A stretch of DNA of 64,000 bases from Tritrichomonas musculus (taxonomy: Eukaryota > Parabasalia > Tritrichomonadida > Tritrichomonadidae). Location of the stretch: contig JAPFFF010000011.1 of NCBI GenBank assembly GCA_039105265.1, positions 2,852,001 to 2,916,000 on the forward strand, in the 5' to 3' direction. Of the stretch, positions 62,301 through 63,012 are shown piece after piece; positions within the stretch are counted from its first letter, which is position 1, and each line of letters opens with the position of its first letter. The notes under the pieces are model-generated. The model saw nothing but the letters and a program-made list of their open reading frames with translations, searched no databases and was not told where the DNA came from. The position numbers and the translations under genes were made by a program.

Positions 62301-62512
62301 GCGATGAAGTAGAAAGCAGAATAATGCAACTTTTGCAGCAATCAAATGGCCCACACGATGTTATTGAAAGAGATGTTGATGTACAATCTCTCCTTGACCG
62401 ATCAACAGAGTTATTAGAACAATCAATGAATTATGCTTCTAAACAAAGACAGCAAAAATGGTGCATATCAATGATCCCGTTAATATTATTCATTTATTAC
62501 TTATTTTTTTGA
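29393..62512 (+). CDS. Giant (11,039-aa) repetitive coiled-coil protein with C-terminal tail anchor
   Basis: One uninterrupted frame of 11,039 codons encodes a protein of about 1.2 MDa. The ATG is preceded by an in-frame stop (29369-29371). Residues 1 to about 545 are unique, acidic and helical, with degenerate single modules at the end. Residues about 547-8846 are 56 tandem 147/154-residue monomers. Residues about 8850-10520 are a 14-residue coiled-coil repeat, with ~110 canonical copies. Two further monomers (about 10590-10800) and degenerate modules follow. The protein ends KWCISMIPLILFIYYLFF, a hydrophobic tail with nothing after it, typical of tail-anchored membrane proteins. No catalytic motif is seen. 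Each monomer holds one Cys (DSLCGTAKNSKD), so Cys residues recur at a fixed spacing. Such proteins are often labelled viral A-type inclusion-like in protists by repeat similarity only. A golgin-like tether is plausible but inferred. Confidence 0.93.
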   Translation: MSTTHSSFAGNSDQLKELREQIREQSKWTFYLNHILEQIKDSLIEGEKKLKIEFDLEEVDDSNTFKFIYDRFKNFIAYCYDLTCKINERGGFEVIDESIKEKNDLKAIMQSTEYRRMKKANEIIKDYLGESYKTSDLEELLKSQNDAENDSLNSLTHSILDKFGQDITVDDLQLKMSKSQEDSIAFAEKVRQTCAVFGKDNEILDNLNKLKSMTHELTSEEDLRRDKVLSESIRLIHDSASDDETVQANASDYHDILKSVKDSLKAEKAKDIPNLLEELKSDHAVARVKIENLLQEVEDAQPDIELANDVRGKMPNCLDQDIPNKVLKNNVLSNEVREIFENAIDDNEIIRRIKELRKFYENLVGNNDLGLDAVDEQISSFTERSAELDKAKNEIKELSKIARILDAINGEQNEKINPEDLSDEQITALIAKIKKDKEISEGIQDMFPEYSGNIKEIADKINELKDQANKLGELQDEIQKIASSIIGCPLDNVKLDDLDSEKVNDLCKVASNSKDIKDIVNKYLPDTNHELGKIDMAFQNLLKDSYKLKEAQEELRKLASTIEGVPLEEVTAEELTNDKIDSLCGTAKNSKDIKDTVNKHLPESKDNNEAIDTNLTKIIDESNKLKELLEALTGEENLTPEQLEELKAKFNDIKDKAKKDKSLSEELQKQLPNDSNDVENISSKLESLQQDSDKLKEAQEELRKLASTIEGVPLEEVKAEELTNDKIDSLCGTAKNSKDIKDTVNKHLPESKDNNEAIDTNLTKIIDESNKLKELLEALTGEENLTPEQLEELKAKFNDIKDKAKKDKSLSEELQNKLTEGADSSESLAESLEKLQNKSADLDNKLEENENLKSNLRKLASTIEGVPLEEVKAEELTNDKIDSLCGTAKNSKDIKDTVNKHLPESKDNNEAIDTNLTKIIDESNKLKELLEALTGEENLTPEQLEELKAKFNDIKDKAKKDKSLSEELQKQLPNDSNDVENISSKLESLQQDSDKLKEAQEELRKLASTIEGVPLEEVKAEELTNDKIDSLCGTAKNSKDIKDTVNKHLPESKDNNEAIDTNLTKIIDESNKLKELLEALTGEENLTPEQLEELKAKFNDIKAKAKKDKSLSEELQNKLTEGADSSESLAESLEKLQIRSADLDNKLEENENLKSNLRKLASTIEGVPLEEVKAEELTNDKIDSLCGTAKNSKDIKDTVNKHLPESKDNNEAIDTNLTKIIDESNKLKELLEALTGEENLTPEQLEELKAKFNDIKAKAKKDKSLSEELQKQLPNDSNDVENISSKLESLQQDSDKLKEAQEELRKLASTIEGVPLEEVKAEELTNDKIDSLCGTAKNSKDIKDTVNKHLPESKDNNEAIDTNLTKIIDESNKLKELLEALTGEENLTPEQLEELKAKFNDIKDKAKKDKSLSEELQKQLPNDSNDVENISSKLESLQQDSDKLKEAQEELRKLASTIEGVPLEEVKAEELTNDKIDSLCGTAKNSKDIKDTVNKHLPESKDNNEAIDTNLTKIIDESNKLKELLEALTGEENLTPEQLEELKAKFNDIKAKAKKDKSLSEELQKQLPNDSNDVENISSKLESLQQDSDKLKEAQEELRKLASTIEGVPLEEVKAEELTNDKIDSLCGTAKNSKDIKDTVNKHLPESKDNNEAIDTNLTKIIDESNKLKELLEALTGEENLTPEQLEELKAKFNDIKDKAKKDKSLSEELQNKLTEGADSSESLAESLEKLQIRSADLDNKLEENENLKSNLRKLASTIEGVPLEEVKAEELTNDKIDSLCGTAKNSKDIKDTVNKHLPESKDNNEAIDTNLTKIIDESNKLKELLEALTGEENLTPEQLEELKAKFNDIKDKAKKDKSLSEELQKQLPNDSNDVENISSKLESLQQDSDKLKEAQEELRKLASTIEGVPLEEVKAEELTNDKIDSLCGTAKNSKDIKDTVNKHLPESKDNNEAIDTNLTKIIDESNKLKELLEALTGEENLTPEQLEELKAKFNDIKDKAKKDKSLSEELQKQLPNDSNDVENISSKLESLQQDSDKLKEAQEELRKLASTIEGVPLEEVKAEELTNDKIDSLCGTAKNSKDIKDTVNKHLPESKDNNEAIDTNLTKIIDESNKLKELLEALTGEENLTPEQLEELKAKFNDIKDKAKKDKSLSEELQNKLTEGADSSESLAESLEKLQIRSADLDNKLEENENLKSNLRKLASTIEGVPLEEVKAEELTNDKIDSLCGTAKNSKDIKDTVNKHLPESKDNNEAIDTNLTKIIDESNKLKELLEALTGEENLTPEQLEELKAKFNDIKDKAKKDKSLSEELQKQLPNDSNDVENISSKLESLQQDSDKLKEAQEELRKLASTIEGVPLEEVKAEELTNDKIDSLCGTAKNSKDIKDTVNKHLPESKDNNEAIDTNLTKIIDDSQKLKELLEALTGEENLTPEQLEELKAKFNDIKDKAKKDKSLSEELQKQLPNDSNDVENISSKLESLQQDSDKLKEAQEELRKLASTIEGVPLEEVKAEELTNDKIDSLCGTAKNSKDIKDTVNKHLPESKDNNEAIDTNLTKIIDESNKLKELLEALTGEENLTPEQLEELKAKFNDIKDKAKKDKSLSEELQNKLTEGADSSESLAESLEKLQIRSADLDNKLEENENLKSNLRKLASTIEGVPLEEVKAEELTNDKIDSLCGTAKNSKDIKDTVNKHLPESKDNNEAIDTNLTKIIDDSQKLKELLEALTGEENLTPEQLEELKAKFNDIKDKAKKDKSLSEELQKQLPNDSNDVENISSKLESLQQDSDKLKEAQEELRKLASTIEGVPLEEVKAEELTNDKIDSLCGTAKNSKDIKDTVNKHLPESKDNNEAIDTNLTKIIDESNKLKELLEALTGEENLTPEQLEELKAKFNDIKDKAKKDKSLSEELQKQLPNDSNDVENISSKLESLQQDSDKLKEAQEELRKLASTIEGVPLEEVKAEELTNDKIDSLCGTAKNSKDIKDTVNKHLPESKDNNEAIDTNLTKIIDESNKLKELLEALTGEENLTPEQLEELKAKFNDIKDKAKKDKSLSEELQNKLTEGADSSESLAESLEKLQIRSADLDNKLEENENLKSNLRKLASTIEGVPLEEVKAEELTNDKIDSLCGTAKNSKDIKDTVNKHLPESKDNNEAIDTNLTKIIDDSQKLKELLEALTGEENLTPEQLEELKAKFNDIKDKAKKDKSLSEELQKQLPNDSNDVENISSKLESLQQDSDKLKEAQEELRKLASTIEGVPLEEVKAEELTNDKIDSLCGTAKNSKDIKDTVNKHLPESKDNNEAIDTNLTKIIDESNKLKELLEALTGEENLTPEQLEELKAKFNDIKDKAKKDKSLSEELQKQLPNDSNDVENISSKLESLQQDSDKLKEAQEELRKLASTIEGVPLEEVKAEELTNDKIDSLCGTAKNSKDIKDTVNKHLPESKDNNEAIDTNLTKIIDESNKLKELLEALTGEENLTPEQLEELKAKFNDIKDKAKKDKSLSEELQNKLTEGADSSESLAESLEKLQIRSADLDNKLEENENLKSNLRKLASTIEGVPLEEVKAEELTNDKIDSLCGTAKNSKDIKDTVNKHLPESKDNNEAIDTNLTKIIDDSQKLKELLEALTGEENLTPEQLEELKAKFNDIKDKAKKDKSLSEELQKQLPNDSNDVENISSKLESLQQDSDKLKEAQEELRKLASTIEGVPLEEVKAEELTNDKIDSLCGTAKNSKDIKDTVNKHLPESKDNNEAIDTNLTKIIDESNKLKELLEALTGEENLTPEQLEELKAKFNDIKDKAKKDKSLSEELQKQLPNDSNDVENISSKLESLQQDSDKLKEAQEELRKLASTIEGVPLEEVKAEELTNDKIDSLCGTAKNSKDIKDTVNKHLPESKDNNEAIDTNLTKIIDESNKLKELLEALTGEENLTPEQLEELKAKFNDIKDKAKKDKSLSEELQKQLPNDSNDVENISSKLESLQQDSDKLKEAQEELRKLASTIEGVPLEEVKAEELTNDKIDSLCGTAKNSKDIKDTVNKHLPESKDNNEAIDTNLTKIIDESNKLKELLEALTGEENLTPEQLEELKAKFNDIKDKAKKDKSLSEELQKQLPNDSNDVENISSKLESLQQDSDKLKEAQEELRKLASTIEGVPLEEVKAEELTNDKIDSLCGTAKNSKDIKDTVNKHLPESKDNNEAIDTNLTKIIDESNKLKELLEALTGEENLTPEQLEELKAKFNDIKDKAKKDKSLSEELQKQLPNDSNDVENISSKLESLQQDSDKLKEAQEELRKLASTIEGVPLEEVKAEELTNDKIDSLCGTAKNSKDIKDTVNKHLPESKDNNEAIDTNLTKIIDESNKLKELLEALTGEENLTPEQLEELKAKFNDIKDKAKKDKSLSEELQKQLPNDSNDVENISSKLESLQQDSDKLKEAQEELRKLASTIEGVPLEEVKAEELTNDKIDSLCGTAKNSKDIKDTVNKHLPESKDNNEAIDTNLTKIIDESNKLKELLEALTGEENLTPEQLEELKAKFNDIKDKAKKDKSLSEELQNKLTEGADSSESLAESLEKLQIRSADLDNKLEENENLKSNLRKLASTIEGVPLEEVKAEELTNDKIDSLCGTAKNSKDIKDTVNKHLPESKDNNEAIDTNLTKIIDESNKLKELLEALTGEENLTPEQLEELKAKFNDIKDKAKKDKSLSEELQKQLPNDSNDVENISSKLESLQQDSDKLKEAQEELRKLASTIEGVPLEEVKAEELTNDKIDSLCGTAKNSKDIKDTVNKHLPESKDNNEAIDTNLTKIIDESNKLKELLEALTGEENLTPEQLEELKAKFNDIKDKAKKDKSLSEELQKQLPNDSNDVENISSKLESLQQDSDKLKEAQEELRKLASTIEGVPLEEVKAEELTNDKIDSLCGTAKNSKDIKDTVNKHLPESKDNNEAIDTNLTKIIDESNKLKELLEALTGEENLTPEQLEELKAKFNDIKDKAKKDKSLSEELQNKLTEGADSSESLAESLEKLQIRSADLDNKLEENENLKSNLRKLASTIEGVPLEEVKAEELTNDKIDSLCGTAKNSKDIKDTVNKHLPESKDNNEAIDTNLTKIIDESNKLKELLEALTGEENLTPEQLEELKAKFNDIKDKAKKDKSLSEELQKQLPNDSNDVENISSKLESLQQDSDKLKEAQEELRKLASTIEGVPLEEVKAEELTNDKIDSLCGTAKNSKDIKDTVNKHLPESKDNNEAIDTNLTKIIDDSQKLKELLEALTGEENLTPEQLEELKAKFNDIKDKAKKDKSLSEELQKQLPNDSNDVENISSKLESLQQDSDKLKEAQEELRKLASTIEGVPLEEVKAEELTNDKIDSLCGTAKNSKDIKDTVNKHLPESKDNNEAIDTNLTKIIDESNKLKELLEALTGEENLTPEQLEELKAKFNDIKDKAKKDKSLSEELQNKLTEGADSSESLAESLEKLQIRSADLDNKLEENENLKSNLRKLASTIEGVPLEEVKAEELTNDKIDSLCGTAKNSKDIKDTVNKHLPESKDNNEAIDTNLTKIIDDSQKLKELLEALTGEENLTPEQLEELKAKFNDIKDKAKKDKSLSEELQKQLPNDSNDVENISSKLESLQQDSDKLKEAQEELRKLASTIEGVPLEEVKAEELTNDKIDSLCGTAKNSKDIKDTVNKHLPESKDNNEAIDTNLTKIIDESNKLKELLEALTGEENLTPEQLEELKAKFNDIKDKAKKDKSLSEELQKQLPNDSNDVENISSKLESLQQDSDKLKEAQEELRKLASTIEGVPLEEVKAEELTNDKIDSLCGTAKNSKDIKDTVNKHLPESKDNNEAIDTNLTKIIDESNKLKELLEALTGEENLTPEQLEELKAKFNDIKDKAKKDKSLSEELQNKLTEGADSSESLAESLEKLQIRSADLDNKLEENENLKSNLRKLASTIEGVPLEEVKAEELTNDKIDSLCGTAKNSKDIKDTVNKHLPESKDNNEAIDTNLTKIIDDSQKLKELLEALTGEENLTPEQLEELKAKFNDIKDKAKKDKSLSEELQKQLPNDSNDVENISSKLESLQQDSDKLKEAQEELRKLASTIEGVPLEEVKAEELTNDKIDSLCGTAKNSKDIKDTVNKHLPESKDNNEAIDTNLTKIIDESNKLKELLEALTGEENLTPEQLEELKAKFNDIKDKAKKDKSLSEELQKQLPNDSNDVENISSKLESLQQDSDKLKEAQEELRKLASTIEGVPLEEVKAEELTNDKIDSLCGTAKNSKDIKDTVNKHLPESKDNNEAIDTNLTKIIDESNKLKELLEALTGEENLTPEQLEELKAKFNDIKDKAKKDKSLSEELQNKLTEGADSSESLAESLEKLQIRSADLDNKLEENENLKSNLRKLASTIEGVPLEEVKAEELTNDKIDSLCGTAKNSKDIKDTVNKHLPESKDNNEAIDTNLTKIIDDSQKLKELLEALTGEENLTPEQLEELKAKFNDIKDKAKKDKSLSEELQKQLPNDSNDVENISSKLESLQQDSDKLKEAQEELRKLASTIEGVPLEEVKAEELTNDKIDSLCGTAKNSKDIKDTVNKHLPESKDNNEAIDTNLTKIIDESNKLKELLEALTGEENLTPEQLEELKAKFNDIKDKAKKDKSLSEELQKQLPNDSNDVENISSKLESLQQDSDKLKEAQEELRKLASTIEGVPLEEVKAEELTNDKIDSLCGTAKNSKDIKDTVNKHLPESKDNNEAIDTNLTKIIDDSQKLKELLEALTGEENLTPEQLEELKAKFNDIKDKAKKDKSLSEELQKQLPNDSNDVENISSKLESLQQDSDKLKEAQEELRKLASTIEGVPLEEVKAEELTNDKIDSLCGTAKNSKDIKDTVNKHLPESKDNNEAIDTNLTKIIDDSQKLKELLEALTGEENLTPEQLEELKAKFNDIKDKAKKDKSLSEELQKQLPNDSNDVENISSKLESLQQDSDKLKEAQEELRKLASTIEGVPLEEVKAEELTNDKIDSLCGTAKNSKDIKDTVNKHLPESKDNNEAIDTNLTKIIDESNKLKELLEALTGEENLTPEQLEELKAKFNDIKDKAKKDKSLSEELQKQLPNDSNDVENISSKLESLQQDSDKLKEAQEELRKLASTIEGVPLEEVKAEELTNDKIDSLCGTAKNSKDIKDTVNKHLPESKDNNEAIDTNLTKIIDESNKLKELLEALTGEENLTPEQLEELKAKFNDIKDKAKKDKSLSEELQKQLPNDSNDVENISSKLESLQQDSDKLKEAQEELRKLASTIEGVPLEEVKAEELTNDKIDSLCGTAKNSKDIKDTVNKHLPESKDNNEAIDTNLTKIIDESNKLKELLEALTGEENLTPEQLEELKAKFNDIKDKAKKDKSLSEELQNKLTEGADSSESLAESLEKLQIRSADLDNKLEENENLKSNLRKLASTIEGVPLEEVKAEELTNDKIDSLCGTAKNSKDIKDTVNKHLPESKDNNEAIDTNLTKIIDESNKLKELLEALTGEENLTPEQLEELKAKFNDIKDKAKKDKSLSEELQKQLPNDSNDVENISSKLESLQQDSDKLKEAQEELRKLASTIEGVPLEEVKAEELTNDKIDSLCGTAKNSKDIKDTVNKHLPESKDNNEAIDTNLTKIIDDSQKLKELLEALTGEENLTPEQLEELKAKFNDIKDKAKKDKSLSEELQKQLPNDSNDVENISSKLESLQQDSDKLKEAQEELRKLASTIEGVPLEEVKAEELTNDKIDSLCGTAKNSKDIKDTVNKHLPESKDNNEAIDTNLTKIIDESNKLKELLEALTGEENLTPEQLEELKAKFNDIKDKAKKDKSLSEELQKQLPNDSNDVENISSKLESLQQDSDKLKEAQEELRKLASTIEGVPLEEVKAEELTNDKIDSLCGTAKNSKDIKDTVNKHLPESKDNNEAIDTNLTKIIDESNKLKELLEALTGEENLTPEQLEELKAKFNDIKDKAKKDKSLSEELQKQLPNDSNDVENISSKLESLQQDSDKLKEAQEELRKLASTIEGVPLEEVKAEELTNDKIDSLCGTAKNSKDIKDTVNKHLPESKDNNEAIDTNLTKIIDDSQKLKELLEALTGEENLTPEQLEELKAKFNDIKDKAKKDKSLSEELQKQLPNDSNDVENISSKLESLQQDSDKLKEAQEELRKLASTIEGVPLEEVKAEELTNDKIDSLCGTAKNSKDIKDTVNKHLPESKDNNEAIDTNLTKIIDDSQKLKELLEALTGEENLTPEQLEELKAKFNDIKDKAKKDKSLSEELQKQLPNDSNDVENISSKLESLQQDSDKLKEAQEELRKLASTIEGVPLEEVKAEELTNDKIDSLCGTAKNSKDIKDTVNKHLPESKDNNEAIDTNLTKIIDESNKLKELLEALTGEENLTPEQLEELKAKFNDIKDKAKKDKSLSEELQKQLPNDSNDVENISSKLESLQQDSDKLKEAQEELRKLASTIEGVPLEEVKAEELTNDKIDSLCGTAKNSKDIKDTVNKHLPESKDNNEAIDTNLTKIIDDSQKLKELLEALTGEENLTPEQLEELKAKFNDIKDKAKKDKSLSEELQNKLTEGADSSESLAESLEKLQIRSADLDNKLEENENLKSNLRKLASTIEGVPLEEVKAEELTNDKIDSLCGTAKNSKDIKDTVNKHLPESKDNNEAIDTNLTKIIDESNKLKELLEALTGEENLTPEQLEELKAKFNDIKDKAKKDKSLSEELQKQLPNDSNDVENISSKLESLQQDSDKLKEAQEELRKLASTIEGVPLEEVKAEELTNDKIDSLCGTAKNSKDIKDTVNKHLPESKDNNEAIDTNLTKIIDESNKLKELLEALTGEENLTPEQLEELKAKFNDIKDKAKKDKSLSKELRYFNENLTQELVEAQESNENLTKELGETKESNENLIKELGEAKKFIEGLNKTISEAKESNDALTKELEASKASNDELTKELEASKASNDELTKELEASKASNDELTKELEASKASNDELTKELEASKASNDELTKELEASKASNDELTKELEASKTSNDELTKELEASKASNDELTKELEASKASNDELTKELEASKASNDELTKELEASKASNDELTKELEASKASNDELTKELEASKASNDELTKELEASKASNDELTKELEASKASNDELTKELEASKASNDELTKELEASKASNDELTKELEASKTSNDELTKELEASKASNDELTKELEASKASNDELTKELEASKASNDELTKELEASKASNDELTKELEASKASNDELTKELEASKASNDELTKELEASKASNDELTKELEASKASNDELTKELEASKASNDELTKELEASKASNDELTKELEASKASNDELTKELEASKASNDELTKELEASKASNDELTKELEASKASNDELTKELEASKASNDELTKELEASKASNDELTKELEASKASNDELTKELEASKASNDELTKELEASKASNDELTKELEASKASNDELTKELEASKASNDELTKELEASKASNDELTKELEASKASNDELTKELEASKASNDELTKELEASKASNDELTKELEASKASNDELTKELEASKASNDELTKELEASKASNDELTKELEASKASNDELTKELEASKASNDELTKELEASKASNDELTKDLEASKASNDELTKELEASKASNDELTKELEASKASNDELTKELEASKASNDELTKELEASKASNDELTKELEASKASNDELTKELEASKASNDELTKELEASKASNDELTKELEASKASNDELTKELEASKASNDELTKELEASKASNDELTKELEASKASNDELTKELEASKASNDELTKELEASKASNDELTKELEASKASNDELTKDLEASKTSNDELTKELETSKASNDELTKELEASKASNDELTKELEASKASNDELTKELEASKASNDELTKELEASKASNDELTKELEASKASNDELTKELEASKASNDELTKELEASKASNDELTKELEASKASNDELTKELEASKASNDELTKELEASKASNDELTKELEASKASNDELTKELEASKASNDELTKELEASKASNDELTKELEASKASNDELTKELEASKASNDELTKELEASKASNDELTKELEASKASNDELTKELEASKTSNDELTKELEASKASNDELTKELEASKASNDELTKELEASKASNDELTKELEASKASNDELTKELEASKASNDELTKELEASKASNDELTKELEASKASNDELTKELEASKASNDELTKELEASKASNDELTKELEASKASNDELTKELEASKASNDELTKELEASKASNDELTKELEASKASNDELTKELEGANKSDDELKIELKEAKISNDKLTKELEASKASNDELTKELEASKASNDELTKEIEASKASNDELTKELEASKASNDELTKELEASKASNDELTKELEASKASNDELTKELEASKASNDELTKELEASKASNDELTKELEASKASNDELTKELEASKASNDELTKELEASKASNDELTKELEASKASNDELTKELEASKASNDELTKELEGANKSDDELKIELKEAKISNDKLTKELEGAKESNDELKKELVCLNAELTNQKEEYENLNKEISQKDEDIEKFKDQVREDNEKINNLKEKMDTLNDSADKFNNNIRRLASTIEGVPLEEVKAEELTNDKIDSLCGTAKNSKDIKDTVNKHLPESKDNNEAIDTNLTKIIDESNKLKELLEALTGEENLTPEQLEELKAKFNDIKDKAKKDKSLSEELQNKLTEGADSSESLAESLEKLQIRSADLDNKLEENENLKSNLRKLASTIEGVPLEEVKAEELTNDKIDSLCGTAKNSKDIKDTVNKHLPESKDNNEAIDSALYGLIGKSQKLKDTQSILNKLINASLGKNSNYDISDLDEEQIYDIISKRFGQSNNLPENYSNEQNYQKLLSNLNDIINSILGNDHNIDIANMSEDQLSNIKDKINELQNNSDTLAKVMKVLEAVHGSSINPEELSQSFIDSLAQKASENNEISEAVRSTLPESSSSGDEVESRIMQLLQQSNGPHDVIERDVDVQSLLDRSTELLEQSMNYASKQRQQKWCISMIPLILFIYYLFF
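30590..31030 (+). repeat. Degenerate single modules before the monomer array
   Basis: Two diverged ~73-residue modules precede the array. One begins near KIARILDAINGEQNEKINPEDLSDEQI. The other, near IASSIIGCPLDNVKLDDLD, continues SKDIKDIVNKYLPDTN and closely resembles the first half of the monomer (SKDIKDTVNKHLPES). They look like the ancestral material from which the array was built. Confidence 0.75.
31031..55930 (+). repeat. Coding tandem array of 56 monomers (441/462 bp)
   Basis: Consecutive monomers are 441 bp apart, or 462 bp when the longer linker (NKLTEGADSSESLAESLEKL type) replaces the shorter one (KQLPNDSNDVENISSKLESL type); 14 of 55 spacings are 462 bp. The core reads LASTIEGVPLEEVKAEELTN then DSLCGTAKNSKD and later LTGEENLTPEQLEELKAKFN. 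Each monomer is a dimer: its two halves share the L..L...-G-..E.L....I...AK.SK/DKS....VNKHLPES / LQKQLPND pattern. Sequence variants (DESNK versus DDSQK, CTT versus CTC in PLEEV, AAA versus AAG in DIKD) are shared between distant monomers, showing higher-order organisation. Confidence 0.95.
35047..52014 (+). repeat. Higher-order repeat: 1,344-bp trimers and an 8,484-bp super-unit, two copies
   Basis: 462-bp spacings end at 35047, 36391, 37735, 39079 and 40423, each 1,344 bp apart (441+441+462). The next is at 43531, 3,108 bp on. The pattern then repeats exactly at 44875, 46219, 47563, 48907 and 52015. The two halves are thus offset by 8,484 bp. Four DDSQK-type monomers (starting near 36391, 37273, 38617 and 39961) have counterparts at +8,484. 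Other variants agree only in part, so later conversion has blurred the copies. Confidence 0.8.
56126..60220 (+). repeat. 42-bp (14-aa) coiled-coil repeat, 97.5 copies
   Basis: The unit ELTKELEASKASND is repeated without phase change. Leu2/Leu6 and Ser9/Asn13 take the a/d positions of two heptads, giving a core that alternates between hydrophobic and polar layers. The Lys-Glu pair is written either AAGGAACTT or AAAGAGCTT, and the order of these silent variants shows longer periods. Rare changes (SKTSND, TKDLE) recur at 462 bp and 630 bp. Degenerate 14-mers (NLTKELGETKESNE type) flank the tract on the left. Confidence 0.95.
60221..60950 (+). repeat. Second 14-aa repeat block bounded by duplicated variant units
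   Basis: Variant units GANKSDD-ELKIELKEAKISND keep the 14-residue phase. They occur at 60221 and again at 60851, exactly 630 bp (15 units) apart, with about 13 canonical units between them. This is a segmental duplication of the right edge of the tract. After it the repeat decays into ordinary coiled coil (ELKKELVCLNAELTNQKEEY). Confidence 0.9.
61160..61795 (+). repeat. Isolated downstream monomers of the 147/154-aa type
   Basis: One full and one incomplete monomer, nearly identical in DNA to those 5-30 kb upstream, lie beyond the 14-aa tract and keep frame. They join unique sequence on both sides: RRLASTIEGV on the left, and EAIDSALYGL on the right, where the last monomer fuses to a degenerate module. 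This suggests that the 14-aa tract grew inside, or was inserted into, a once continuous monomer array. Confidence 0.85.
62450..62512 (+). other. C-terminal tail anchor of the giant protein
   Basis: The last ~18 codons (WCISMIPLILFIYYLFF) form a hydrophobic segment at the extreme C-terminus, preceded by a basic stretch (SKQRQQK). This is the layout of a tail-anchored membrane protein with the coiled coil in the cytosol. The exact membrane cannot be told from sequence. Confidence 0.7.
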
Positions 62513-63012
62513 TTGATTGAACTATTAGCTTAATCAATTATGCAAAAAAAAAAAAAAAAAAAAAAAAAAAGTATGTTTTATTTTTCTAACACTCAGATTT
62601 AAAAAAAAAAAAAAAAGAAAGAATCTTATCAAAAATTAATCTGAAAAGTGTACTTTTTTTACTCTCCACACTTTTAGCTTTATTTTTTTTTGTGGTTTTA
62701 TCATCATTTTTAATATTACTCTAAAAAGTGCTTGCTCTTTTTTGCACTTTGGTTTTATTTCATTTGAATCACAAATTGAAATGCTAACATATATTTTTAG
62801 ATGATTGAACCCAAAAGAATATATATTAATAAAATTTTTGATTCAATCAAATATAAAAATTATTTTATTTTTACTGTATTCTTATATTAATTATGTTTCA
62901 TACATTTTTCTGCTTTTAGTTTGTTTTTTTAATCTATTTTTTTTTTTTTTTTTTTATTTGTAAAAAACAATTCAAATGCAAACGATAGTTTTTTTTTTTT
63001 TTTTTAATTTAC
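62513..63012. other. Homopolymer-rich intergenic spacer
   Basis: It contains A27 (62544-62570), A16 (62601-62616), T19 (about 62937-62955) and T17 (62989-63005), the last ending 7 nt before the next start codon. Two small hairpins of related sequence are present: AAAAGTGT/ACACTTTT (62644-62651 with 62668-62675) and AAAGTGC/GCACTTT (62725-62731 with 62744-62750). The 3' end of the giant gene and the promoter of the next gene must both lie here. Confidence 0.6.
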
